A stretch of DNA of 64,000 bases, from NCBI GenBank assembly GCA_026224825.1, contig JAMFRO010000079.1, forward strand, positions 1 through 64,000, written 5' to 3'. The DNA comes from a bacterium. Lineage in GTDB: Bacteria; Pseudomonadota; Alphaproteobacteria; Acetobacterales; Acetobacteraceae. Both the position numbers and the translations under genes were made by a program. The notes below the pieces were generated by a model. That model did not search any database. It was given only the letters and a program-made list of their open reading frames with translations, and had not been told where the DNA came from. Positions 24,999-33,509 of this stretch are shown here, one piece after another. Within the stretch, counting starts at the first letter, position 1; every line of letters starts with the position of its first letter.

Positions 24999-27025
24999 GC
25001 GGCCTCCGGATAAAATGCCGGCGGCGGTTGATAAAATGCCGGCGGCGCCTGGCCGGGGAAGAGTACGATGCGCAGGCCGGAGAGGACCATCAACGTCTCC
25101 TTATAGGTGGCGGGGTTGGCCAGCAACGGGGCCATGGCGGCGTCGATGGCATCGCATAATGTGGCGGGGGCCGGCTGCCTGGCATCGCCATGGTAATGCG
25201 CCGCCACACCGGTGAACACGGAGGCGTTGGCGGCCTGTGCGGCGGGCGGCAAATGCGGTTGCTGGCGGTGCAGCTCGATCATGTTCAGCCCGATGCGCAG
25301 GTCCGTGAGCGCGCCGGCGGCGGCGGCATCGGCCCCGCTGGCGGCGGCGGCCATGCGCGGCATCATCAGCCCGAGCCGGTCCATGATGAGGCCGGTGAGA
25401 TGGGCGCGGTCATGCGTGGCGGTGGCGGCGGTGGCGACATCGCGCCAGTTGGCGCGCTGCAGGCGCTCGGCACTCCAGGCCGCACCTACGGAGCGGATGA
25501 GGCGGGTGATGACCAGCGCGCTCCCCAAGCCGACGATGAGGGCGATGGAGCCGTTGATATAGGCGGTGAAATTGGCATTATAGCCGTTGTCCAGCGCCAG
25601 TTGGGTGGAGCCCACAGCACCCAGCAGCATGCCGGTGCCGAAGGTGGCGGGGCGGGAGATGAGCAGGCCGATGATGAGCCCGGCCGGTGCCAATGCCATG
25701 CATAATTCGGCAAAGCTGCCGACGCGCGGCAGAATGGCGAAGTCGTAGACCCAGACCGCGGCGGTGACGATGATGGCGTTGCGCAGCATCTGCGCGATGG
25801 CGGGGGCCGGGTCGTCCTGGGCCGCGAAGAACGAGCAGGCCACGGCGGCGATGACGGCGGCGCCGGCGCCGGAACTCCAGCCGGTTTCGATCCACACGGC
25901 GCAGAGTACCAGCAGGGCCAGCCCGGCGGAGAAGCCGGAGAGCAGGGCCAGTTTGTGGTCATGGGTTTCGGCCGTCACGGCCACGTATTCGGGCTCCAGC
26001 AGCGGGAAGTCCGGGGCTTTGTCGCCATCCACCACATGGCGGCGGATGACGCGGGCGTGGTGCACGATGCGGATCAGCTCCTCCAGCCGCACGCAGAGGG
26101 AGGCGCGCAGCAGCCCGGCCCAGTCATGCGCCTTGTGCTCGATGGCGTGGATCTGGCCGAGCAGCGGGCCGGGCTCTTCGGGGGTGCCCTGGCGCATCCA
26201 TCTGGCGATGCCGGAGAGCAGCTCGGCCAGCTCGGGGGTGATGCCGTCCAGACGTTTGAGCTGGGCCACGCGGTCGCCGATGGAGCTTAGCACGGGCATG
26301 AGGCTGATGACGTACACTCTTAAGCGGGTCACGAAGCGCACGGCGGATTGCAGGGCGGAAGTGTCATGGCCGAGCTGGGAGATCATCATGGCGGCATCGG
26401 TGGCCTCGAACGCCAGGCGGCGGCGGGCGGCCAGGGCCACGGCACTTTCCTCCTCGCCGGCCAAAGCGGCGATGGCCCAGTCGCGCGCCGGCTGCACCCA
26501 GGTGACGATGCGCTGGGCCAGAACGGGGCCGAGCGAGCGGGGAAAGATGATGGTGCCGATGACGGTGGTGCAGGCGATGCCGATGGAGATTTCCTCAACA
26601 CGGGTCAGCGCTGTTTCGAAAATATGGCCGGGGGCGGTGACGGCGGGAAAGCCGATGATGCCGGCGGTGTAGCCGGCCAGCATGAAGGCGTAGGAGCGCG
26701 GGCTGCGGTCCAGCAGCGCAATGTAGAGGCACAGGCCGATCCATAATGCCATGGCGAGGCTGAGGAGTACGGGGGCATCGACCAGATTGGGCACCATGAC
26801 GACCGCGGCGGTGCCGCCGAGGAGAGTGCCGCAGAAACGGTACAAAGCTTTGGAGCGCATGGCGCCGGCGAAGGGCTGGGCGACGATGAAGGCGGTGGCC
26901 ATGGCCCAGTAAGGGTTGTCCAGCCCGAGCCAGAGCGAGATGTAGAAAGCCGCCATCGCGCCTGTGAATGTTTTCAGGGCGAAGAGCAGCTCATCCGGTC
27001 TGGGCAGGAGGGCGGGCATGGTCAT
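24995..27025 (-). CDS. aaeB: AaeB/FUSC-type aromatic acid exporter
   Basis: A 676-residue inner-membrane exporter of the FUSC family. Two similar blocks of about five or six helices each are separated by cytoplasmic regions: NPYWAMATAFIVAQPFAG and SPRSYAFMLAGYTAGIIGFP in the first, and EWSSG...AACSFFAAQDDPAPAI in the second. I start it at ATG 27025 (MTMPALLPRP); an open frame continues upstream to 27220, but it overlaps the divergent cobB start and lacks FUSC features. Together with aaeX and aaeA it forms a three-gene pump likely used against aromatic acids or other weak acids. Confidence 0.9.
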   Translation of the reverse strand: MTMPALLPRPDELLFALKTFTGAMAAFYISLWLGLDNPYWAMATAFIVAQPFAGAMRSKALYRFCGTLLGGTAAVVMVPNLVDAPVLLSLAMALWIGLCLYIALLDRSPRSYAFMLAGYTAGIIGFPAVTAPGHIFETALTRVEEISIGIACTTVIGTIIFPRSLGPVLAQRIVTWVQPARDWAIAALAGEEESAVALAARRRLAFEATDAAMMISQLGHDTSALQSAVRFVTRLRVYVISLMPVLSSIGDRVAQLKRLDGITPELAELLSGIARWMRQGTPEEPGPLLGQIHAIEHKAHDWAGLLRASLCVRLEELIRIVHHARVIRRHVVDGDKAPDFPLLEPEYVAVTAETHDHKLALLSGFSAGLALLVLCAVWIETGWSSGAGAAVIAAVACSFFAAQDDPAPAIAQMLRNAIIVTAAVWVYDFAILPRVGSFAELCMALAPAGLIIGLLISRPATFGTGMLLGAVGSTQLALDNGYNANFTAYINGSIALIVGLGSALVITRLIRSVGAAWSAERLQRANWRDVATAATATHDRAHLTGLIMDRLGLMMPRMAAAASGADAAAAGALTDLRIGLNMIELHRQQPHLPPAAQAANASVFTGVAAHYHGDARQPAPATLCDAIDAAMAPLLANPATYKETLMVLSGLRIVLFPGQAPPAFYQPPPAFYPEAA

Positions 27026-27155
27026 GCAGAACAGTATATTGGGGCAATGCGCCAGACGGGTTTTGGCATGCCAGAATTGTGGGCGGGTGGCGGGAGGCAA
27101 GTTGCCCATGCCGCTGCCGTGTCGCAAGGATGGGCGGCAAGGATGGAGGCGGGGC

Positions 27156-27887
27156 ATGAAGCAGCGGAATCTCGTGATCCTCACCGGGGCCGGAATCTCC
27201 GCCGAATCCGGTATTTCCACCTTTCGTGATGCCGGGGGGCTGTGGGAGACGCACCGGTTCGAGGATCTGGCCTCGCCGGAGGGGTTTGCCCGCGACCCTG
27301 TGCTGGTGCACCGGTTCTATAATCTGCGCCGGGCGCAGTTGGCGGTGGTGCGGCCGAATGCGGCGCATGTGGCGCTGGCGGCGCTGGAGCGGGCCTGGGT
27401 GGGCCCCTGGGTGAGCCAAGGGGATTTTCTGCTGGTGACGCAGAATGTGGATGATCTGCATGAGCGGGCCGGGAGCCAGGCGCTGCTGCATATGCATGGT
27501 GAATTGCGCAAACTGCGTTGTGGGGCTTGCGGCGGGTTAAGCGACTGGGAGGCGGATGCGGGGGTGGACACCGCATGCCCCGCTTGTGCCCGGGCGGGGG
27601 CGATGCGGCCGGATATCGTTTGGTTTGGCGAAAGACCGTACCATATACCGAGGATCGAGGCGGCGTTGGCGGGGGCGGATATATTCTGCGCCATCGGCAC
27701 ATCCGGCGTGGTGTATCCGGCCGCTGGCTTTGCGGCGGCGGCGGGCTGCAACCGGCGCGGGTGTGAGCTATATGAAATAAACCCAGCACCGGCCGGGCGA
27801 GGTTTGTACGATCACGTTATCGCGGCGCCGGCGACATTAGGTGTGCCGGAATTGTTGCGCCGGCTGGGTATTGAGGGAGAGACATAA
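27156..27887 (+). CDS. cobB: NAD-dependent protein deacylase (sirtuin, CobB type)
   Basis: A 243-residue class III sirtuin that removes acyl groups from lysines using NAD. Motifs: GAGISAESGISTFR for NAD, TQNVDDLHERAG, the catalytic His in HMHGEL, four zinc Cys as CGAC and CPAC, and GTSGVVYPA. The FYNLRR motif keeps the Tyr and Arg that in CobB and SIRT5 recognise succinyl or malonyl lysine, so desuccinylase activity is expected. GGAGG lies 7 bases before ATG 27156; longer upstream frames are shadows. It is divergent from aaeB and its stop overlaps the next ATG as TAATG. Confidence 0.95.
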   Translation: MKQRNLVILTGAGISAESGISTFRDAGGLWETHRFEDLASPEGFARDPVLVHRFYNLRRAQLAVVRPNAAHVALAALERAWVGPWVSQGDFLLVTQNVDDLHERAGSQALLHMHGELRKLRCGACGGLSDWEADAGVDTACPACARAGAMRPDIVWFGERPYHIPRIEAALAGADIFCAIGTSGVVYPAAGFAAAAGCNRRGCELYEINPAPAGRGLYDHVIAAPATLGVPELLRRLGIEGET

Positions 27888-28222
27888 TGAGAAAAACGAT
27901 TCTGGCTATCTGTCTGGCTCTAACCGGTTTGCAGCAGGCGGCGGCGCAGCCGGCACCGTCGCATGCCATGGGCATGAGCATGGGCATGGGCGGCCCGCCG
28001 CCGTGCTATGCGGGCCAATTACGCAACAGCTCGGGGCAGTTCATCAGCCTGATCACCGGCTTGCGCTTCCAGGTGGTACCAGGGGGCGGGCGCATGGCCG
28101 TGACAACATGGCTACCGCTGGACAAATTGCAGGTATGCCACGGCAACGGCAGCTCCTACGAGATCACCAATCTGTCGCGTCCGCACCCCAGCACCGTGAA
28201 GGTGCTGCGGGTTAACAACTAA
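27887..28222 (+). CDS. Small exported Met-rich protein coupled to cobB
   Basis: A 111-residue protein with a signal peptide (1-20, ending AAA) and a short Met/Gly patch (MGMSMGMGG, about 28-36), then a mature domain with two Cys (CYAGQL and QVCHGNG) and no recognised family. Met-rich patches can bind copper, but this is conjecture. The ATG overlaps the cobB stop (TAATG), so the two are probably co-translated even though one acts in the cytoplasm and the other outside. Its stop is inside the left arm of the large palindrome at 28221. Confidence 0.72.
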   Translation: MRKTILAICLALTGLQQAAAQPAPSHAMGMSMGMGGPPPCYAGQLRNSSGQFISLITGLRFQVVPGGGRMAVTTWLPLDKLQVCHGNGSSYEITNLSRPHPSTVKVLRVNN

Positions 28223-28504
28223 GTTCATCTGGGCGGGGTGTTGCCACGGAAAAGGCCAGGGCTCCGCCGTCGTGCGCAGCACGCCTCCGGCGTGACGGCC
28301 CCAGACCCCCACTACTTCGGGTTATAAAAAGAGGGGCCATCCCGTGCACGTAAAAACTACGTGCTCTGGACGGCCCCTCTTTTTATAACCCGGGTGGGAT
28401 CCAAGGGCCTTTCGGCCCTTGGCGGGTCGTCACGCCGGAGGCGTGCTGCGCACGACGGCAGAGCCCTGGCCTTTTCCGTGGCAACACCCCGCCTAAATGA
28501 ACTT
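28221..28504. repeat. 284-bp nested palindromic element at a convergent gene end
   Basis: Outer arms of about 80 bases (28221-28300 and 28424-28504) are nearly exact inverted copies, starting AAGTTCAT and holding GGGCGGGGTGTTGCCACGG or its complement. Inside lies a 20-bp perfect stem (28319-28338 with 28373-28392) with A/T-tract ends, and a loop carrying CACGTA/TACGTG; next to it is a CCAAGGGCC/GGCCCTTGG hairpin. The arms include the last codons of the fusion gene (stop at 28493-28495). It should stop transcription from both sides and can extrude a cruciform. Confidence 0.85.
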
Positions 28505-31500
28505 GCCCTCGGCAGCGCGGTTGCGCAGGATGGTTTGTTCTTGTTGGACTTCGTATTCCATCAGGAAGTCTTCCTGGTCGTCGGTTTGGACGAACTGGCG
28601 GTTGAAGTGGCGGATCTGGTTCAGGGCTACCTGGGCGGAGACGCCTTTTTCCTTGACCATATAGGCGGCGAGGATGGTGCCGGTGCGCCCCAAACCGGCC
28701 AGGCAGTGCACGGCCAGAACTTCGCCGCTGTTCAGCAGCTCGTGCATCTGGCTCACCAGCACGTCGGTATCGGCGGTGGAGGGGGCTTTGCGGTCGGCGA
28801 TGGGGAAATGCAGGTTGCGCAGGCCGTGCTGGGCCAGGATGGTTTGCGGGAAATCCTGCTCGGTGAGGGTGATGAGCACGGTGACGCCGGACTGTTTCAG
28901 CAGGTCGAGATCCTGGTCGATGCCGGCGGAGATGCCGGGCATTGGCGTGGCGGCGAGGCGGCCGTCCTCGATCCAGACGAAGCCGCGCGGGCCGGGGCCT
29001 TTGGCGCCGGGGTAGCGGGTGACGGCGGCGTTCTCATGGCGTTGCGGGTCGAGCGGGGCCATTTGCGACGCCGCGGCGCGCGGCGGCAGGGGCACGGTCT
29101 GCATCATCTGCGGGCCGAGGCTGATGGGGAGATCGTCGAAGGCCGGGAGATCGTCGAAGTCCAGGGGCTCGGTGGTGGCGCGCAGCACCGGTTCGGCGTC
29201 GAACTCGTCGTCCATATCGATGGTGGCGGGTTGGGCGGCGCTGGGTGTGTAGCGCAAGGGCACGGACATGCGCTCGGCGACCGGCTCGGCGTCCAGGGTT
29301 TCGGGTTCGGGTTCAACCGGCTCGTATGCTGGTTCGGGGGCCGGCACGTGATCTTGCGTCAGCTCGGCCAGAACGGGTTCGGCTTCCAGCTCCTCGGGGG
29401 TCAGCTCGAATTCGGGCGCGGCGGGTTCGGGCGCGGTTGGCTCGGTTTCGGGGGCCACGGGCTCGGGCAGGTGTTCTTCGGGCGCTTCGGCCAGAACGGG
29501 TTCGGGCTCGACTTCGGGCTCATCGACGGTGGGCTCTTGGGCGTCGGGCTCGGGGAGATGCTCTTCCACGGGCGCGGCCAGAACGGGTTCGGCCTCTGGT
29601 TCGGCTTCGGGGGCTTCGGCCGCCGGTTCGAACTCCTGCGTGTCTGGTTCCTGCGGGGCTGGCGCGGGCGCGAGGGTTTCGGGCTCGGGCAGGTGGTCTT
29701 CGGCCGGCTCGTCGGTAGCGCGTTCGGCTTCCTCGGCCGCCAGTGCGGATTCCGGTTCAGCTTCCTCGGCCACGGGCTCGGGCGGGTGTTCTTCCACCAG
29801 TTCGGCCAGGGTGGGCTCGGCTTCGGGGGTTTCGGCTTCCGGCTCCGGCTCGGGATCGTAGGCGACAGGCTCCGGCAGATGCTCTTCGGCCGGCTCTGTC
29901 AGAACGGGCTCGGCCTCCGGCTCGGATTCGTGAGCCACGGGCTCGGCTTCGGGGGCTTCGGCCGCCGGTTCGCTGTCGTGCGGCACGAATTCTGGGGCCG
30001 GTTCTTCGCTGTGCCCGGGCAGATGCTCCGCCACGGACTCGGCGGCAAGCTCGGCTTCCGGCGCTTCGGCCGCCAGCTCGGGTTCAGCGGCGTCGTGTTC
30101 GGGCAGGTGCTCTTCCAACTCCCCGGCTTCCAACTCCCCGGCCTCCAACTCCTCAGCTTTCAGCTCATCGGCTGGCGGCTCATCGGCCGGAACAGGATCA
30201 GCCTCAGGCACTTCAGCCTCAATCACTTCAGCTTCGGGCGCTTCAGCTTCGGGCTCGAATGCGGGCTCAGCGGGTTCGGGCAGATGCTCGTCCACCGGCT
30301 CGGCCGGCGTGGCCTCGGCTTCGGGCGCTTCCACGGGCGCCTCTTCAACCGGCTCCGGCGTCATTTCTACAGCCAGAGTGCTGCGGATCTCGTCTTTGAT
30401 GGCTTCCAGCGCCGCGGCGGAGAGGGGCTGCGGCGCTGTTACGGCGGCGGCAGGCTTGATGGCGGAGGCATCGGCTGCGGGCACGGCGCAGGTGCCGGTG
30501 GCGATGAACTGCGCCACGACCGGGTTGGGCGGTGCGTCGAAGAAGATATCCGCCGGCAGCGCGGCCTGCACCTGGCCGCCGGCCAGCAGGATGATTTGGG
30601 TAGAGATGCGGCGCGCATGGGTGTGGCTCTGCAGCGAGACCAGCAGCGGGGTGAAAGCCGCGAGGCGCTCCAGCATGGTCAGCAGCACGCCGGCATCGGT
30701 CTCCGAGAGGCCGGTGGTCGGCTCATCGATGAGCAGCAGTGCCGGTTCCGCCGCTGCTTCGCGCAATATGGTGATGATGCGCTGGGAGAGCTGGTCCAGC
30801 TCCATGAACGGGCGGTCCAGCAAGGCGATGACATCGCCCACCCCGGCCTGCTCCAGCCACTGGACGGCCCATTTGCGCTGTTTTTCCTCCGGCAGGCCGG
30901 CGGTGCGGTCGCGCAAATGGAAGGTCAGGTTTTCCAGGGCGCTGCGCTGGATGAGCTGGATGCGCTGGGCCACGAGCAGCGGACGGTTATCCGGCCCGGC
31001 GGGGGCACCGCGAAAATACACCGCACCCCATTCCTTGAACAGGCCGCTCTGGCTCAGGCTGCCGGCGAGGGCGCGCAGCAAAGTGGATTTGCCGGTGCCG
31101 TGCGGGCCCATCAGCGTGGTGATGCCCTGGTCGGGCACCGTCAGCGTGATATCGGCGAGGACGACCTTGGAACCGAAACCGGCGCCGAAACCGTCGCACA
31201 CCAGCACGGGCTGGGCGGCGGGGGCGGTTTCGGGGGGGGCGGGTTCGGGCTCTGGTTCGGGCTCTGGTTCGGCAGTGGGCTCTGGCGCCGTACTGTCTGC
31301 CGTATTGTCTTCGGTACTATCTTCGGGGGCGACCTCAGGCAGTGCCGCCTCTTCAACCTCTGCCGCCTCGCCCTCGGGCGGGAGCGCTGCGCCCTGGAGG
31401 TGCTGGAACATGGTGGTGTCGATAGGGCGGCTCTCAGCCTCGATGCGGCGCCGGTTACGGCGCACCACATCCACCGCGATGGTGACGATGCCCAGGAGGA

Positions 31501-31573
31501 AGGCCGCCAGCGCCGCGAACAGAACCATCATCTCTTGGGTCAAAGTATGGGTTGCCCCGAATATAGTTAACAT
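28493..31573 (-). CDS. Membrane-anchored ABC ATPase / tyrosine phosphatase fusion
   Basis: A 1026-residue protein with an unusual order: a transmembrane anchor (about 15-36) followed by Arg-rich residues; an acidic linker; an ABC ATPase (about 125-370) with Walker A GPHGTGKST, Walker B LLLIDEPTTGL and switch region SLQSHTHARR; a Glu/Pro/Ala-rich region (about 390-830) with about nine EEHLPEP-like copies; and a C-terminal dual-specificity/tyrosine phosphatase (about 855-1026) with HCLAGLGRTGT (Cys and Arg of CX5R, about 955) and FPIADRKAPS supplying the likely general-acid Asp. The ABC signature is degraded, DQLSQRI in place of LSGGQ. I start it at ATG 31573; upstream frame is non-coding. No permease gene is nearby. 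Function unknown. Confidence 0.85.
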   Translation of the reverse strand: MLTIFGATHTLTQEMMVLFAALAAFLLGIVTIAVDVVRRNRRRIEAESRPIDTTMFQHLQGAALPPEGEAAEVEEAALPEVAPEDSTEDNTADSTAPEPTAEPEPEPEPEPAPPETAPAAQPVLVCDGFGAGFGSKVVLADITLTVPDQGITTLMGPHGTGKSTLLRALAGSLSQSGLFKEWGAVYFRGAPAGPDNRPLLVAQRIQLIQRSALENLTFHLRDRTAGLPEEKQRKWAVQWLEQAGVGDVIALLDRPFMELDQLSQRIITILREAAAEPALLLIDEPTTGLSETDAGVLLTMLERLAAFTPLLVSLQSHTHARRISTQIILLAGGQVQAALPADIFFDAPPNPVVAQFIATGTCAVPAADASAIKPAAAVTAPQPLSAAALEAIKDEIRSTLAVEMTPEPVEEAPVEAPEAEATPAEPVDEHLPEPAEPAFEPEAEAPEAEVIEAEVPEADPVPADEPPADELKAEELEAGELEAGELEEHLPEHDAAEPELAAEAPEAELAAESVAEHLPGHSEEPAPEFVPHDSEPAAEAPEAEPVAHESEPEAEPVLTEPAEEHLPEPVAYDPEPEPEAETPEAEPTLAELVEEHPPEPVAEEAEPESALAAEEAERATDEPAEDHLPEPETLAPAPAPQEPDTQEFEPAAEAPEAEPEAEPVLAAPVEEHLPEPDAQEPTVDEPEVEPEPVLAEAPEEHLPEPVAPETEPTAPEPAAPEFELTPEELEAEPVLAELTQDHVPAPEPAYEPVEPEPETLDAEPVAERMSVPLRYTPSAAQPATIDMDDEFDAEPVLRATTEPLDFDDLPAFDDLPISLGPQMMQTVPLPPRAAASQMAPLDPQRHENAAVTRYPGAKGPGPRGFVWIEDGRLAATPMPGISAGIDQDLDLLKQSGVTVLITLTEQDFPQTILAQHGLRNLHFPIADRKAPSTADTDVLVSQMHELLNSGEVLAVHCLAGLGRTGTILAAYMVKEKGVSAQVALNQIRHFNRQFVQTDDQEDFLMEYEVQQEQTILRNRAAEGKFI

Positions 31574-31811
31574 CGAGCTATTTTGCCGTGAAAAATGAGG
31601 TTGAAGCAACCGGAAACACGCATCGTGCACGAAGCAAAGGACCGAATTCCGGGGCGCGGCCCCTGGGATAAGGCCATAGCGCCCTGCTGACGCGACGTTA
31701 TCCGCTGCGCCTGTGGTTGAGAAGGGTGGTGGTAATAAATTGACCGTGATTAACGAATACCCAAGCTCTTTTTGTAAGAGCGGGCCCCTTTGTAACAGCG
31801 GCCGCGAAGCT

Positions 31812-32402
31812 TCAGCGCGCGCGCATGCCGGCGATGAGCACATCCACCAAAGCGCGCGCATTCTGCTCCCAGCCGGGGGCGGAGCTGAGGCTGGCCACGC
31901 CGGAGATGGCGCGCAACAGGTCGAACGGCGCCAGGCTCAGCCGCAGCTCGCCGCTTTGTTCCGCCCGTTCGGCGAGTGTGGCGATGGCCGTGCCCAGCAG
32001 CCCGGTGGAAAAGGCGAACAGCTTTGCCGAGCCGCCGCCAGCCGGGCTGAACGCCGCCGCCATGGTTTGTTTGGTGGTGAAATAATCGACGAACAGATAG
32101 AGCCATTGCCGCAGCGCCTCGGCCGGCTGGTGCAGCGCCGCCAGTTGGGTGGCGGCTTCGGCAAGCTGCGTGGTCTCGTGGCGGTAAACCTGTTCCACCA
32201 GAGCGTCGCGGGTGGGGAAATGCCGGTAGAGCGTGCCGATGCCGACACCGGCGGATTTGGCGATCTCGTCCAGGCTGGCGGCGGGGCCTTTTTCGCCGAA
32301 CACGCGCTTGGCGGTGGCGAGCAGCAGTTCGCGGTTGCGGGCGGCATCCGCGCGGGGTTTTCGCTCAATATTGGTCTGCTCAGTATTAGCCTGGTCAGTC
32401 AT
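31812..32402 (-). CDS. TetR-family repressor controlling the divergent SDR gene
   Basis: A 196-residue TetR regulator. The N-terminal helix-turn-helix reads RELLLATAKRVFGEKG, SLDEIAKSAGVGIGTLYRHF and PTRDALVEQVYR; the rest is a ligand-binding helical domain typical of the family. I start it at ATG 32402; a GTG at 32420 is in frame. The gap to the divergent SDR gene at 32532 holds a consensus-like promoter with a 15-bp palindrome in its spacer, so this protein probably represses that gene and possibly itself. Confidence 0.9.
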   Translation of the reverse strand: MTDQANTEQTNIERKPRADAARNRELLLATAKRVFGEKGPAASLDEIAKSAGVGIGTLYRHFPTRDALVEQVYRHETTQLAEAATQLAALHQPAEALRQWLYLFVDYFTTKQTMAAAFSPAGGGSAKLFAFSTGLLGTAIATLAERAEQSGELRLSLAPFDLLRAISGVASLSSAPGWEQNARALVDVLIAGMRAR

Positions 32403-32420
32403 GCCCCGGTATTTTCCCAC

Positions 32421-32450
32421 TTGACTAAACGGAGGGTTCCTCCGTATATA
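32421..32450 (+). promoter_or_regulatory. Sigma-70-type promoter with TetR operator in the spacer
   Basis: TTGACT (32421-32426) and TATATA (32445-32450) are separated by 18 bases, and the perfect palindrome CGGAGG-GTT-CCTCCG fills 32430-32444 between them. It reads toward the SDR gene. A repressor bound here would block polymerase. The binding protein is inferred to be the adjacent TetR product. Confidence 0.75.
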
Positions 32451-32531
32451 AGCGGAGACATCCTCCTCTTACCCCGGTTTCGCTTCGGCGGCAATGGTTT
32501 TGGAGGGATGCCATAAACTCAGGAGATGGAT

Positions 32532-33500
32532 ATGAGCTTCGGTCTGCATTCGACCACGGATGAGGTGCTCGCTGGCGCCGATCTGCGCGGCAAGCGTATT
32601 CTGGTGACCGGCGTTTCCGCCGGGCTTGGTGTTGAGACGGCGCGGGCTTTGGCGGCGCATGGTGCAACGGTGATTGGGGCCGCGCGCGATCTGGTGAAAG
32701 CCAAGGCGGCGACCGAGGTGGTGCGCAAGGATGCCGCCAATGGTGGTAGCCTGGCGTTGATCGAGCTCGATCTGGCCTCGCTCGCCAGCATCCGCGCCGC
32801 GGCTGACAGGCTTGTGGCGGAGGGCAAACCGCTCGATGTGATCATCGCCAATGCCGGTGTTATGGCGGCCCCGTTTGGCCATACGGCGGATGGGTTCGAG
32901 ACGCAGTTCGGCACGAATCATCTCGGGCATTTCACCTTCATCAACCGCATCGCCTCGCTGTTGCGGCAAGGCAGCCGGGTGGTGAGCCTGGCCTCCTCTG
33001 GGCATCGCTTCGCCAATGTGGAGCTTGAAGATCCGAATTTCGAGCGCGGCGATTACGACCCCTGGGTGGCCTATGGAAGGGCCAAGACGGCGAATATTCT
33101 GTTCGCCGTGGCGTTCGACCAGCGCCACAAGGCGCGTGGTATCCGCGCCGTGGCTGTGCATCCGGGCGGGATTCAGACCGAGCTGGCGCGGCATCTGCCG
33201 GAGGGCGCGACCCAGGGCATGATCGACCAGATGAATGCCGAACAGGCGAAAGAGGGTAAGCCGCCTTTCCAATGGAAGACGGTGCAGCAGGGGGCGGCGA
33301 CCTCGGTCTGGGCTGGGGTGGTCGCGGCGGCTGATGAGGTGGGCGGCAAATATTGCGAGAATTGCCATGTTACCACCACCATCACCGATGGCCCGCTGGG
33401 GCTGATGAACGAAGGCGTGCGCCCCTACGCGCTTGACCCGGAGAATGCCGCGGCACTCTGGGCCAAGAGCGAGGAGATGGTCGGCGAGACGTTTAGCTAA
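32532..33500 (+). CDS. Short-chain dehydrogenase/reductase (retinol/WWOX-like)
   Basis: A 322-residue NAD(P)-dependent oxidoreductase of the SDR superfamily. The cofactor motif is TGVSAGLG (about 26-33), with NAG as IIANAGV, Ser in VVSLASSGH, and catalytic YGRAK matching YxxxK. The start is ATG 32532 because AGGAG sits 6 bases upstream; an ATG at 32526 touches that sequence. It is divergent from its likely TetR repressor and convergent with dienelactone hydrolase, with 8 bases of 3' overlap. Substrate unknown; such pairs often respond to quinones or lipophilic compounds. Confidence 0.9.
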   Translation: MSFGLHSTTDEVLAGADLRGKRILVTGVSAGLGVETARALAAHGATVIGAARDLVKAKAATEVVRKDAANGGSLALIELDLASLASIRAAADRLVAEGKPLDVIIANAGVMAAPFGHTADGFETQFGTNHLGHFTFINRIASLLRQGSRVVSLASSGHRFANVELEDPNFERGDYDPWVAYGRAKTANILFAVAFDQRHKARGIRAVAVHPGGIQTELARHLPEGATQGMIDQMNAEQAKEGKPPFQWKTVQQGAATSVWAGVVAAADEVGGKYCENCHVTTTITDGPLGLMNEGVRPYALDPENAAALWAKSEEMVGETFS

Positions 33501-33509
33501 GCGTCTCGC
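33484..33509. terminator. Hairpin across the overlapping stops of two convergent genes
   Basis: GCGAGACG and CGTCTCGC form an 8-bp stem around a 10-base loop that contains TTAGCTAA, where the two stop codons lie back to back. It sits on the 33493-33500 overlap between the SDR and dienelactone hydrolase genes, and both genes encode part of it in their last codons. T-tracts are weak. Confidence 0.5.
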
